36,392 nucleotides of DNA from NCBI GenBank assembly GCA_024280145.1, contig JAJRQR010000210.1:1-36392 (forward strand), read 5' to 3'. This document shows positions 19,021 through 27,323 of this stretch, piece by piece (the stretch's first letter is position 1; the number at the start of each line of letters is the position of its first letter). Source of the stretch: Bacteroidota bacterium. GTDB lineage: Bacteria > Bacteroidota > Bacteroidia > Flavobacteriales > Flavobacteriaceae. The notes below the pieces were generated by a model. That model was not told the origin of the DNA, made no database searches, and was given only the letters and a program-made list of their open reading frames with translations. Position numbers and translations under genes: made by a program.

Positions 19021-20055
19021 TAAAACTAAAGTTTTGTTTTTTGCCAATATTCCTGTAGCTGATGAGGAGCGGTCCATTGGTGGAGCTACTGTGTTAGCTA
19101 AAACTATTTTAGATTTTCTTCAATCCGACAAAAGAATAGAAATAAAGCATCAACAAATAAGACGTTTTTGGAGAAATAAATTACAGCTTTTAGATTATTT
19201 TTTTGGATATTTAAGTTTCCATTTAGCATTAAAAACTTTGATGTTGTTAGTTTTCATGGAACAAAAGATTTTCATTTTACTATTGCACCATTATTATGGG
19301 TTTGGGCTAAATTATTTAGAAAAAAGGTTGTCTATCATTTTTTTGGAGGAAATTTTCATGAGCAATATCAAGAATTTTCACCAATATTTAAATGGATTAT
19401 AAAAAAAACTATTTTAAAATCAGACACACTATTTTTTGAAACCAAACAAATGATTTCTTTTTTTGAAAAAGAAGGAATTAATAATATTGTTTGGTTACCA
19501 AACTCTAGAAAACCATTAATAAAAGACTTCCCTAATAAAGAATTTGCTAATAAGTTTGTATTTATATCGAGAGTTATCCCTCAGAAAGGAATTAACGAAA
19601 TAATTAAAGCTGCAGAATTTTTGCCAAATGATTATATTATTGACATTTATGGCCCAATAGATGACAGGCATTATTCCAAAGATGTTTTTTTAAATGGAAA
19701 GGCTTCCTACAAAGGATTATTAAAACCAGAGGAAGTTGTATCGACACTTTTAAAATATGATGTATTATTACTTCCTTCCTATTTTGATGGAGAAGGTTAT
19801 CCAGGGATTATTATTTAAAGTTTAGCTTTAGGGATGCCTGTAATTACTACCCATTGGAAAGCTTTGTCGGAGCTAATCATCAACAATGTAAACGGAATAT
19901 TAATTGATGTAAAAAATGTAGCGCAATTAATAACTGCAATTCAAGAGATAAATATTAAGAATTATTCCGACTTTAGCGAAAGTGCTTTTAATAGCTTTGA
20001 ACAATTTAGTAGTGATGTTGTTTTTAATAAAATTATTGATAGCTATATAAAATGA
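19007..20055 (+). pseudogene. GT4-type glycosyltransferase, broken by an apparent -1 frameshift and an in-frame TAA
   Basis: Three open pieces form one glycosyltransferase of about 349 aa. The N-terminus is FFANIPVADEERSIGGATVL. At T7 (19198-19204) the frame must shift by -1: after LQLLDYFF, homologous coding resumes as WIFKFPFSIKNFDVVSFHG, then VVYHFFGGNFHEQYQEF. The C-terminal Rossmann domain contains FVFISRVIPQKGINEIIKAA and DVLLLPSYFDGEGYPGIII. TAA at 19816-19818 then interrupts it where GT4 proteins have the catalytic-motif Glu, followed by SLALGMPVITTHWKALSEL. Without recoding, no functional product is expected. The start overlaps the polymerase gene by 14 nt and the end overlaps the next ATG, so the operon packing is intact. 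Two lesions in one gene suggest decay or poor local sequence quality. Confidence 0.85.
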
Positions 20056-20996
20056 TGAATTATTTTCCTTCAAACAAAGCCATGTTAATTACATTTTTTG
20101 TGTTAATAAGCTGGTTTGGCTTTAAGTTTGTTAACTCTGCAAACGACAACTTCTTTCAACTTAATTATAGTTGGGAAAATGAAAGAATTATTGAAGATTT
20201 TGGCGCTGTATCTATAGATTCTGTCAACTATAATTTTATTGTAATTTCTTTTAAAAACAATAAACCAGTTTCACCGTCAATCACCTATAAATTATCAAAC
20301 ACTAACAATTCTTATTACTTTAGATATACTTATACTATAATTGAAAATAATGTATATGAGTTTTACGGAGTTGAGTGGATTACAGAAATCCCCATTAAAG
20401 ATAATTCCAGCTATGAATTTTCAGGAGTGGATATTCCTTTAAATCAAAAAGAAGGAGCTTCTACGATTACTTTAGGTGATAAATTTTTAATTGAAAATGA
20501 AGCCAAATATTTTAGGAAATTTTTAGCAAAAAGAGGAGGGTTAAAATTTTACGGCAATTATCATGACGTGTTTAGTTTTCCACATGAAGTTATTAAAAAT
20601 AATACTTCAGCTAGTATATTAAAACAAATTGATGAAATTGAAAATACCGATAACTATATATTATTTTTTGGGGCAGGAGATAATAAATTAAATACTCTAG
20701 AGGTTAAAAACAATTTAAAAGGAATAATTAATAAATTGAATGTAAATAAAAATCCAAAAAAAATAATTTGGATACTACTCCCTCCTTCTCCTATTAAAGA
20801 GACAGATAATTTTAATAGTAATTATAATATGCTTATCAAAGAGGTTGCCACAACACCAAATAGTACTGTTATTGACTCCTACTCTTTATTTAAGGATGAT
20901 CTTCAGAAATACATACGTAAAGATGGTTTTTCATTAAGTAAAGAAGCCTACTATTTATTAGCTAAAAAAGTTTCAGAAAAACTAAGCAATGAGTAA
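20052..20996 (+). CDS. Membrane-anchored SGNH-hydrolase-like protein with catalytic residues replaced
   Basis: 314 aa with an N-terminal membrane anchor at about residues 9-27 (AMLITFFVLISWFGFKFVN). Residues 35-135 look like a beta-rich domain. From about 138 on, the SGNH/GDSL layout is recognisable: TLGDKFLIEN in place of GDSI, then KYFRKFLAKRGGLKFYGN, FFGAGDN in place of GxND, IIWILLPPSP, and DGFSLSKEAYYLLA in place of DGxHLS. The nucleophile Ser is Lys (position 144) and the catalytic His is Ser (position 294), while Asp291 and the block III Asn are kept. It is therefore probably not a hydrolase. It overlaps both neighbouring genes, so it is a regular member of the operon. Homology is by motif order only. 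Confidence 0.65.
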   Translation: MMNYFPSNKAMLITFFVLISWFGFKFVNSANDNFFQLNYSWENERIIEDFGAVSIDSVNYNFIVISFKNNKPVSPSITYKLSNTNNSYYFRYTYTIIENNVYEFYGVEWITEIPIKDNSSYEFSGVDIPLNQKEGASTITLGDKFLIENEAKYFRKFLAKRGGLKFYGNYHDVFSFPHEVIKNNTSASILKQIDEIENTDNYILFFGAGDNKLNTLEVKNNLKGIINKLNVNKNPKKIIWILLPPSPIKETDNFNSNYNMLIKEVATTPNSTVIDSYSLFKDDLQKYIRKDGFSLSKEAYYLLAKKVSEKLSNE

Positions 20997-22173
20997 AGAG
21001 AAACAAATATTAAAAGGAAAAGTTTTTTATTGGTTATTGGCCTTTGTAGCTATTACAATACCTTTTCCAGCATACAGCATCAATTCTCAGGCAATAATTG
21101 GATTTGTAATATTCTGGATGTTCTTCAATTCTTTTAAAGAAAAAACTAGATTGTTAAAAAGGAATTTAATTCCATTTTTAGTTTTATCTATTCCTTTTTG
21201 GCTGGTTTTGTTTGGAATGTTTTTTACAGATAATATTGATTCAGCTTTAAAAGAAATTCCAAAGAAAATACCTTTTTTAATATTTCCGCTAACCCTATTA
21301 TCTGTAAACCTTCAGAATAAAACGATTAATTTTATAACCAAACAATTTTGCTTTGGGGTATTTGTAGCTTCGTTATTAGCTTTAATAAAAATGCTTTACT
21401 TTAAAGTGAATTCCCTAGGTGATTACTATTACTACGATAAGCTTTCTATACTTTTAAATAAGCATACTACTTATTTTGCTCTATTTGTTGTACTAGCTAT
21501 ACTTTTTGTTTTTCATCAATTATTAAATAAAAAATCAAATAAAAAATTAGCTATACTGCTTTTGGTTTTGCTTATTCCAATGCTTTATATGCTAAGTGTG
21601 AGAATAAGTATTTTGGCATTATTAGCAGGGGTTTTTGTCTTGATAGCATATCATTTAAAAACAAAGTATGTGCTATTGCTTTTAGTAGTGTTACCAATTT
21701 TATTTGGAGCTATATATTTAACACCAAATTTTCAAAAAAGGTTTGAAAAAAGCACCATTGAAAACACAGAAATTGATGATATAGATTTTAGAGAACTTCA
21801 TTGGAAAGCAGTTTTAGAAACTATCTCTCAGAATCCGTTATTAGGAATTGGGACAGGAAGTAATCGAGACTATTTATATAATAAATATAGAGAATACAAG
21901 CTTACCGCTGCTTATGAAAATGAGTACAACGCCCACAACCAGTTTTTAGAAGTTTTATTAGAATATGGTATTTTTGGACTAGTACTCTTTTCAATTATGT
22001 TATATTATTTAGCTGAAAAATTTATTACTTCAAAAGATAGCTTAGCACTTTCTATACTTGCAATTCTTATTGTTTTTATGTTGACTGAATCAATCTTACA
22101 GCGTCATAGTGGAGTAATTATATTTGCTTATTTTACAACCTTGTTTCTTAATGAAAAAAGATTAAATGAATAA
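20989..22173 (+). CDS. O-antigen ligase family protein (WaaL/Wzy type)
   Basis: A polytopic membrane protein of 394 aa. Typical start MSKEKQILKGKVFYWLLAFV with IPFPAYSINSQAII. The large periplasmic loop holds DFRELHWKAVLETISQNPLL and GIGTGSNRDYLYNKYREY, then NAHNQFLEVLLEYGIFGLVL, the Wzy_C hallmark with its His. In Bacteroidota such proteins are annotated as O-antigen ligases. It could join the polymer to lipid A-core in the periplasm or act as a polymerase. It overlaps the genes on both sides by 8 nt. Confidence 0.85.
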   Translation: MSKEKQILKGKVFYWLLAFVAITIPFPAYSINSQAIIGFVIFWMFFNSFKEKTRLLKRNLIPFLVLSIPFWLVLFGMFFTDNIDSALKEIPKKIPFLIFPLTLLSVNLQNKTINFITKQFCFGVFVASLLALIKMLYFKVNSLGDYYYYDKLSILLNKHTTYFALFVVLAILFVFHQLLNKKSNKKLAILLLVLLIPMLYMLSVRISILALLAGVFVLIAYHLKTKYVLLLLVVLPILFGAIYLTPNFQKRFEKSTIENTEIDDIDFRELHWKAVLETISQNPLLGIGTGSNRDYLYNKYREYKLTAAYENEYNAHNQFLEVLLEYGIFGLVLFSIMLYYLAEKFITSKDSLALSILAILIVFMLTESILQRHSGVIIFAYFTTLFLNEKRLNE

Positions 22174-23590
22174 AACAATTAGAATTTTATTAGCAGATAG
22201 TCATGGACCAATAATGGGAAAAGACCAATCGAGCCCAAATTTAAGCTTACTATATTTAGCATCTTATATTAGAGAAAAAACCAGCTTTAACGTTGAATTT
22301 AAATACTTACCTCAATCTAAATTAGAGATTGATCATTTAAATATAGTTAAAGAGTTTAACCCACATATTTATGCGGTTTCATTTACTTCTTATGCTGCTG
22401 AAGTTACTTATCAACTCATAAATAAAATTAAAAAATTAAACCCAAATATTCTTATTGTTTGTGGAGGTCCTCATGCGACTCCTTCTTCAAAAGATGTATT
22501 TGAAAAATCTGATACAGATATTTGTGTGCTAGGTGAGGGCGAACAAACCTTTTTAGAAATCGTATCTAACCTTGATAACATAGAAATAGAAAAACACAAT
22601 ATTCACGGAATTTCTTATTTAAATAATGGAAAATTTACTCAAAATATAGAAAGAGGCCTGATTACGGATATTGATTCAATACCTTTTCCTGCAAGAGATT
22701 TAGTTGATGACAGAGACTTTACAGGCTTGGTGTATAGCAAAGCTCGACCTAATGCAGAAATAGTAGTTACAAGAGGTTGTCCATTTAGATGTGTTTTTTG
22801 CGCAAATCCTGTTTTTAGATTAAAAGAAGGCCCGCTATTTAGATCCCGTAGCCCTCAAAATATTGTAGAAGAAGTTGAAGAACTTTATCAACTTGGATAT
22901 CGTGAAATATTTATTCACTCTGATGAACTAAATTTAAGTTTGGATTGGTCAATTGAGTTATGTAAAGCGTTATATAATATGAACCATAAAGATTTATATT
23001 TTCAAACTCACTTAAGAGCTAGTCCTATGTCTAAAAAATTTGCCTTTTGGTTGAAAAAAGCAAATTTTTGGATGATAAAAATGGGAATTGAAAGTACCAG
23101 TGATAGAGTTTTATTAGGTGTTAAAAAAAAGATGTCTCATAATAAAACAGTGCTTGCTTGTAAGACTTTAAGCGAACAAAGAATTAAAGTGTTTGGGTTT
23201 TTAATGTTGTTTAATTATTGGGAAGAAGATGGGGAATTACAACATGACACTATTGCAGAAACAAAAGAAACCATAAAAGAAATGTATAAATTATGGAGAA
23301 AAGGGTATTTGCATTATATAAGTTGGGAAATTTCTAGACCCGTACAAGGCTCGGAATTTTATGATATTGCTTTAAAACATGGGCTTATAGATAAAAATTA
23401 TTATCCAAATGATTATTTCAATACATTTAAATTTATAAAAGGGAGTAGCAAAAAAGAATTTAATAATATTTTTAGAGCTTCAAGAATGCAACAGGCAGTA
23501 TTAATCCTTACAAGCGGCAATATTGAATGGCGTAATTACAAAGGAATTTGGAGAAAAGGAATGACTATTATAAAAGGAATTAAAAATTAG
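22166..23590 (+). CDS. B12-binding-domain radical SAM enzyme
   Basis: 474 aa, cytoplasmic. The N-terminal Rossmann-like domain (residues 5-135) resembles a cobalamin-binding domain: NLSLLYLASYIRE, HIYAVSFTSYAAEV, ILIVCGGPHATPSS, DICVLGEGEQTFLEIV. The radical SAM [4Fe-4S] motif is C205-PFR-C209-VF-C212 (VVTRGCPFRCVFCANP). MGIESTSDRVLLGVKKKMSH is the family segment after the core barrel. Class B relatives include BchE-type cyclases and C/P-methyltransferases. As the last gene of the tightly overlapping run it may modify a sugar or lipid of the polysaccharide, but no substrate can be read from the sequence. A strong hairpin ends the transcript. Confidence 0.85.
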   Translation: MNKTIRILLADSHGPIMGKDQSSPNLSLLYLASYIREKTSFNVEFKYLPQSKLEIDHLNIVKEFNPHIYAVSFTSYAAEVTYQLINKIKKLNPNILIVCGGPHATPSSKDVFEKSDTDICVLGEGEQTFLEIVSNLDNIEIEKHNIHGISYLNNGKFTQNIERGLITDIDSIPFPARDLVDDRDFTGLVYSKARPNAEIVVTRGCPFRCVFCANPVFRLKEGPLFRSRSPQNIVEEVEELYQLGYREIFIHSDELNLSLDWSIELCKALYNMNHKDLYFQTHLRASPMSKKFAFWLKKANFWMIKMGIESTSDRVLLGVKKKMSHNKTVLACKTLSEQRIKVFGFLMLFNYWEEDGELQHDTIAETKETIKEMYKLWRKGYLHYISWEISRPVQGSEFYDIALKHGLIDKNYYPNDYFNTFKFIKGSSKKEFNNIFRASRMQQAVLILTSGNIEWRNYKGIWRKGMTIIKGIKN

Positions 23591-23606
23591 AATGCTAATT
23601 TTTAAT
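23579..23606. terminator. Bidirectional terminator: perfect 12-bp inverted repeat
   Basis: ATTAAAAATTAG (23579-23590) and CTAATTTTTAAT (23595-23606) form a perfect 12-bp stem with an AATG loop, centred on the 4-nt gap between two convergent stop codons. The A/T-rich arms give a U-run in either direction. It would close both the polysaccharide operon and the minus-strand LRR gene. Confidence 0.65.
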
Positions 23607-24818
23607 AAACTTTTTAATTTTTTTCTTTCCACCAATATTTAGTTTAATAAAATAGATTCCTTTGCTAAGATCAGAGAGGTCTATTTTTAATGAAGTATTT
23701 GGTTTTTTTACCAAAACTCCATTTATAGAATAAATTTTTATAGAATATATAAATTCATCAGAAACAATAGTTAAGTAATTATTTACAGGGTTAGGGTATA
23801 TTTCGAAAGTTACAAAATCACTATTGTTAATACCTAAAAACCCACAATCTTCGCTAAATTCTGCCCAAGGGTCAATAGTCCAAGCATTTTCCAATTGAGC
23901 GTTAGCATACTCAACATTGTCTACTTGTATACAGTTCAATAAAGGGTTTCCCCATGCAGCAAAATTAAATAGCTCCATATTATTGCCGCTTTTAATATTT
24001 AATGAAGTTAGCTGATTATTGTAAGTACATAACAATCTAAAAAGAAGAGGATTGTGTGAGGTATCTAGTTCGGTTAGATAAGTTATCCCGCAACTTAACC
24101 AAGAAAGATCAGGGTTTTGTGAAAGGTCTAATTCTGTAATTTGGGTAATTCTACATCCCAATGTTTTGAGAGCAGGGTTATGTGATACATCTAGTGATTG
24201 CAAAGGGTTATTGTGACAATATAATGTTTCTAGTGAAGGAGTTTGTGATACATCTAATGTAACAAAATTGTTTTCACTACAACTTAAAGTAATTAGATTT
24301 GCATTTTGAGAAAGATCTAGTACTGAAATCCAATTATAACTAAACCCTAAATGCTTTAAGTTTATATTATTAGACACGTCTAAAAGGCCTAATTGACAAT
24401 TACCACAATATAATTCTTCTAAATTAATATTATTAGATACATCAAAGTTATTCACTAATGGATTTCCAGAACAATTTAATTTTAATAAATTTTGATTTTG
24501 AGAAAGATCAAAATGTGACACATTGCAGTAAGAAAAATCTAAATCTATTAGGTTTATAAAATATTCAATACCTTCTATAGATATAATTCCTTCTAAACCC
24601 TCAAGAAGTAAATTAGAAACTTCTTCTGCTTCTGTAATCTGTATTTCGCCATCATTATTAGTGTCTACAGAAATATCTCCTAATCCATCTCCATTTAAAT
24701 CAACCACATTATAATTAATCAAAGCATATTTAAAGCTACCCTCAGGAATGTCTGCGATTTGGGAAAAAATTAAATTAGTTGAAATTAAAAATATTGATAT
24801 AATTACAAATTTCCTCAT
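23595..24818 (-). CDS. Secreted leucine-rich-repeat protein with T9SS type A sorting domain
   Basis: 407 aa. The signal peptide spans residues 1-20 (FVIISIFLISTNLIFSQ). DTNNDGEIQITE at 52-63 looks like an EF-hand/dockerin-type calcium loop. From about 90 to 290 there are roughly nine or ten repeats of about 21 residues built on LDVSxNxxLxxLxCxxN, a Bacteroidota LRR type. The C-terminal 70 residues (VTFEIYPNPVNNYLTI, then SLKIDLSDLSKGIYFIKL and a basic KKKIKKFIKN) are a classical type A T9SS signal, implying export across the outer membrane and attachment to the surface. It is transcribed against the flanking polysaccharide genes. Binding partner unknown. Confidence 0.9.
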   Translation of the reverse strand: MRKFVIISIFLISTNLIFSQIADIPEGSFKYALINYNVVDLNGDGLGDISVDTNNDGEIQITEAEEVSNLLLEGLEGIISIEGIEYFINLIDLDFSYCNVSHFDLSQNQNLLKLNCSGNPLVNNFDVSNNINLEELYCGNCQLGLLDVSNNINLKHLGFSYNWISVLDLSQNANLITLSCSENNFVTLDVSQTPSLETLYCHNNPLQSLDVSHNPALKTLGCRITQITELDLSQNPDLSWLSCGITYLTELDTSHNPLLFRLLCTYNNQLTSLNIKSGNNMELFNFAAWGNPLLNCIQVDNVEYANAQLENAWTIDPWAEFSEDCGFLGINNSDFVTFEIYPNPVNNYLTIVSDEFIYSIKIYSINGVLVKKPNTSLKIDLSDLSKGIYFIKLNIGGKKKIKKFIKN

Positions 24819-24886
24819 TTTTATTGTGGTTTATAGTAAAATATAAAAAGTAATATTAAGGATATTAACAATGCTAATGTACATGC

Positions 24887-24905
24887 CTTTTATTAAAAAT
24901 AAAAG
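24887..24905. other. AT-rich inverted repeat in the divergent LRR/TIG intergenic region
   Basis: CTTTTATT (24887-24894) and AATAAAAG (24898-24905) form an 8-bp perfect stem with an AAA loop. The 196-nt divergent region (24819-25014) is otherwise free of genes and has no perfect TAnnTTTG box on either strand; TATATTTT on the minus strand at 24838-24845 is one base off. The hairpin may be an operator or chance. Confidence 0.25.
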
Positions 24906-25014
24906 AACACAAGTTTTAAATAGAAAATCTAGAGAAACATACCTATAACAATAACTTAAAAACATTTCTGTTTAGAGTCCGAAAGAGTTAATGTTTTTTT
25001 CTTACATTTAGAAG

Positions 25015-26517
25015 ATGAAACGTATTATAACAAAGATTAACCCGTCTTCATTAGTTTTGTACAGACTTAGCATCTTATTTTTTCTAATACTCATATCATG
25101 CAGTAAAGATAAGGACTATAATACTTCACAAGAACCTTTACCTCTAGTCATTTCAAGCTTTATGCCAAGTGGCTATGTTGGTGATGAGGTCGTATTAACA
25201 GCACAAAACATTAACAGCAATACTGAATACTTAGTTAAATTAGGCGATGCTACCCTTGATAATATTTTAGTTACCGAAACAAACATAAAAGGACGAATTC
25301 CATCTGGAGCTATTTCAGGCGAGATTAGTGTTGAATATGATGAAACCTCTTTATTTGTTGGTTCGTTTGAAGTCATGCAATCTTTTTTAGTAACTAACTA
25401 TTCTCCTACTAGTGGTTATATTGGTGATGAAATTATTATTCAAGCAGAGAACATAGATACCACCACCACCTATTCTATAAAAATTGATGGCATAGTAGCA
25501 AGTAATATTTCTGCTAATGAAATTGAATTAAAAGTTCGAATACCTGCGGGAGCTAATACAGGGGATATTACAATTGAATACGACCAATTTAATATATCTA
25601 TTGGTCCTTTTGAAGTGTTTGATACTACCGATGAATTATATATATGTAATTATCCAGATGGATATTTTGATTGTTACCCAAAACCAAAAATATATAAAAT
25701 TGACTTGGCAAGTGGGCAAATAATAGAAGAGCCTTGGGTGTTTGACTTGGCATGGGGTTGCTCAGCTTTTTTTAATTCTTCACAATATAACCCACGAAGC
25801 AATACTTTATTAAGCCATTATGAGACTGGAGGTGGAACATATGGATCAAGGGTGGCGAATGTTTTGAATTTGAATACAGGAACTCAAACTAATTATTTAC
25901 TTGATGAATATGATGTTTATGGTCAAAATTATTACAAAAGGTTTGGATCAGTTGGAGACGAAAAATTGTTCTTTAATAAATATTTCCAAAACCCAAATAC
26001 TGGGGAATATAGTACAAAACTAAAAGCAAAAAACTTTGACAATCAAGAAGAAACTATACTTTACGATTCCTCATTTAATTTGGGATACACATCTTGTTTT
26101 GTTCCTTCTATAAACAGCTATATAAGTTATTCTTCCTTCAATAACAACGATATTTATTTTAACAGACTAGATTTGTCATTACAAACAGTAAATACAACAA
26201 CTATTAATGATTATATTAGAGAAATTATTATTACAAGTGATGATGTTATTTATGGCCTTAGACGTATAAATAATAATACATACGAAATAGTTCAAATAGA
26301 TCCAACAACAGGTGAAGTAATTGAGGTAATGCATACAATTAATAATAGAGTTGAAAGTTTAAATTTTTCTGAATCATCGAATAGGTTTTATGTTGGTTAT
26401 TTTGAAGAATATGGCTCTACCAATAAAGTATATATCTATAAATTAGATACGGAGGCTTCTTCAATCTTAACACTAGATGGTGATTTAACATTGTTTGAGT
26501 TAATGCTAAAATATTAG
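25015..26517 (+). CDS. Lipoprotein with two IPT/TIG domains and a C-terminal beta-propeller-like region
   Basis: 500 aa. Signal peptide with lipobox LISC, acylated Cys29; the following SKDKD resembles the lipoprotein export signal that sends Bacteroidota lipoproteins to the cell surface. Two IPT/TIG immunoglobulin-like repeats follow: residues 44-120 (SGYVGDEVVLTAQNI) and 124-201 (SGYIGDEIIIQAENI), similar enough to suggest internal duplication. Residues 205-500 have repeated strands such as IYKIDLASGQIIEEP, NVLNLNTGTQTNYLL and IVQIDPTTGEVIEVM, like blades of a propeller. No catalytic residues recognised. It is divergent from the T9SS LRR gene and the two may form a surface pair; that is inference. 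A ligand or adhesion role is plausible. Confidence 0.8.
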   Translation: MKRIITKINPSSLVLYRLSILFFLILISCSKDKDYNTSQEPLPLVISSFMPSGYVGDEVVLTAQNINSNTEYLVKLGDATLDNILVTETNIKGRIPSGAISGEISVEYDETSLFVGSFEVMQSFLVTNYSPTSGYIGDEIIIQAENIDTTTTYSIKIDGIVASNISANEIELKVRIPAGANTGDITIEYDQFNISIGPFEVFDTTDELYICNYPDGYFDCYPKPKIYKIDLASGQIIEEPWVFDLAWGCSAFFNSSQYNPRSNTLLSHYETGGGTYGSRVANVLNLNTGTQTNYLLDEYDVYGQNYYKRFGSVGDEKLFFNKYFQNPNTGEYSTKLKAKNFDNQEETILYDSSFNLGYTSCFVPSINSYISYSSFNNNDIYFNRLDLSLQTVNTTTINDYIREIIITSDDVIYGLRRINNNTYEIVQIDPTTGEVIEVMHTINNRVESLNFSESSNRFYVGYFEEYGSTNKVYIYKLDTEASSILTLDGDLTLFELMLKY

Positions 26518-26540
26518 TAGTATTTGGGAGCTTGTTTTTT

Positions 26541-26548
26541 TATCTTTG
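26541..26548 (+). promoter_or_regulatory. Bacteroidota -7 box for the wecG-like gene
   Basis: TATCTTTG fits TAnnTTTG. The nearest upstream TTG (26524-26526) is 14 nt away, shorter than usual. Predicted transcription start near 26554 leaves about 10 nt before the GTG start. Confidence 0.5.
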
Positions 26549-26564
26549 AAATTTAAATTTTAAT

Positions 26565-27320
26565 GTGGTCAAATCAACTCAAATACGCATACTTAATTCC
26601 ACCATCCATAACCTTTCCATGAAAGAAACCATCTCTATTGTTGAAAAAACAATAGAAGAAAAGAAACAATTACACCACGTAGTTGTCAACGCAGGTAAGA
26701 TGGTACAAATGCAAAAAGATGTACAACTACGCGAAAGTGTTAATAATAGTGATATTATTAATGCAGACGGACAAGCAGTTGTTTGGGCAGCAAAGTTTTT
26801 AAACAAGCCTTTAAAAGAGCGTGTTGCTGGAATAGATTTAATGGAGAATCTAGTGGAACTTGCCCATAAAAAAGGCTATAAAATATTCCTATTTGGAGCC
26901 AAAGAAGAAGTGGTAAAAAAAGTAGTTGATGGTTATTCAAAAAAATATAATAAAAATCTTATTGCAGGCTACAGAAACGGTTATTATAAAGAAAAAGATG
27001 AACTAGAAATAGCAAATCAAATAGCTACTAGTGGAGCAAACATGCTTTTTGTTGCCATCACCTCTCCTAAAAAAGAAAACTACCTTTACAAATATAACAA
27101 CGAACTAAAAAACGTTAACTTTATTATGGGTGTTGGTGGAAGCTTTGATGTAATTTCAGGTTTAACCAAAAGAGCTCCAGTTTGGATGCAAAATTCTGGA
27201 CTGGAATGGTTTTATCGATTTTCACAAGAACCCAAAAGAATGTGGAAAAGGTATCTGGTAGGAAATAGTAAATTCATATATTTAGTGTTTAAAGAAAAGC
27301 TAGGTTTCACAAAATCATAA
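26565..27320 (+). CDS. WecG/TagA/CpsF family glycosyltransferase (GT26)
   Basis: 251 aa, cytoplasmic or membrane-associated. Family signatures in order: HHVVVNAGKMV, SDIINADGQAVVWAAKFL (catalytic Asp), KERVAGIDLM, YKIFLFGAKEEVV, MLFVAITSPKKE, MGVGGSFDVISGLTKRAP, GLEWFYRFSQEPKRMWKRYL. The enzymes move ManNAcA (WecG) or ManNAc (TagA) from UDP to a polyprenyl-linked acceptor. UDP-ManNAcA made by wecB and wecC at 11.3-13.7 kb fits as donor, although those genes lie 13 kb away. The start is a GTG at 26565; an ATG at 26563 is in another frame and stops quickly. The next gene follows after 3 nt. Confidence 0.9.
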   Translation: MVKSTQIRILNSTIHNLSMKETISIVEKTIEEKKQLHHVVVNAGKMVQMQKDVQLRESVNNSDIINADGQAVVWAAKFLNKPLKERVAGIDLMENLVELAHKKGYKIFLFGAKEEVVKKVVDGYSKKYNKNLIAGYRNGYYKEKDELEIANQIATSGANMLFVAITSPKKENYLYKYNNELKNVNFIMGVGGSFDVISGLTKRAPVWMQNSGLEWFYRFSQEPKRMWKRYLVGNSKFIYLVFKEKLGFTKS

Positions 27321-27323
27321 AAA

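Noticed and set aside
4418-19818. Reassignment of TAA as a sense codon
   Set aside because: TAA is the natural stop of many intact genes here, including rfbA, wecB and purD.
23700-24550. Repeated segments in the LRR gene as a possible CRISPR or tandem DNA repeat
   Set aside because: They are degenerate at DNA level and explained by the roughly 21-residue leucine-rich repeats of the protein.
25003-25010. TACATTTA as a -7 box for the TIG lipoprotein gene
   Set aside because: The last base is wrong and it lies only 4 nt before the ATG, so transcription would begin inside the gene.
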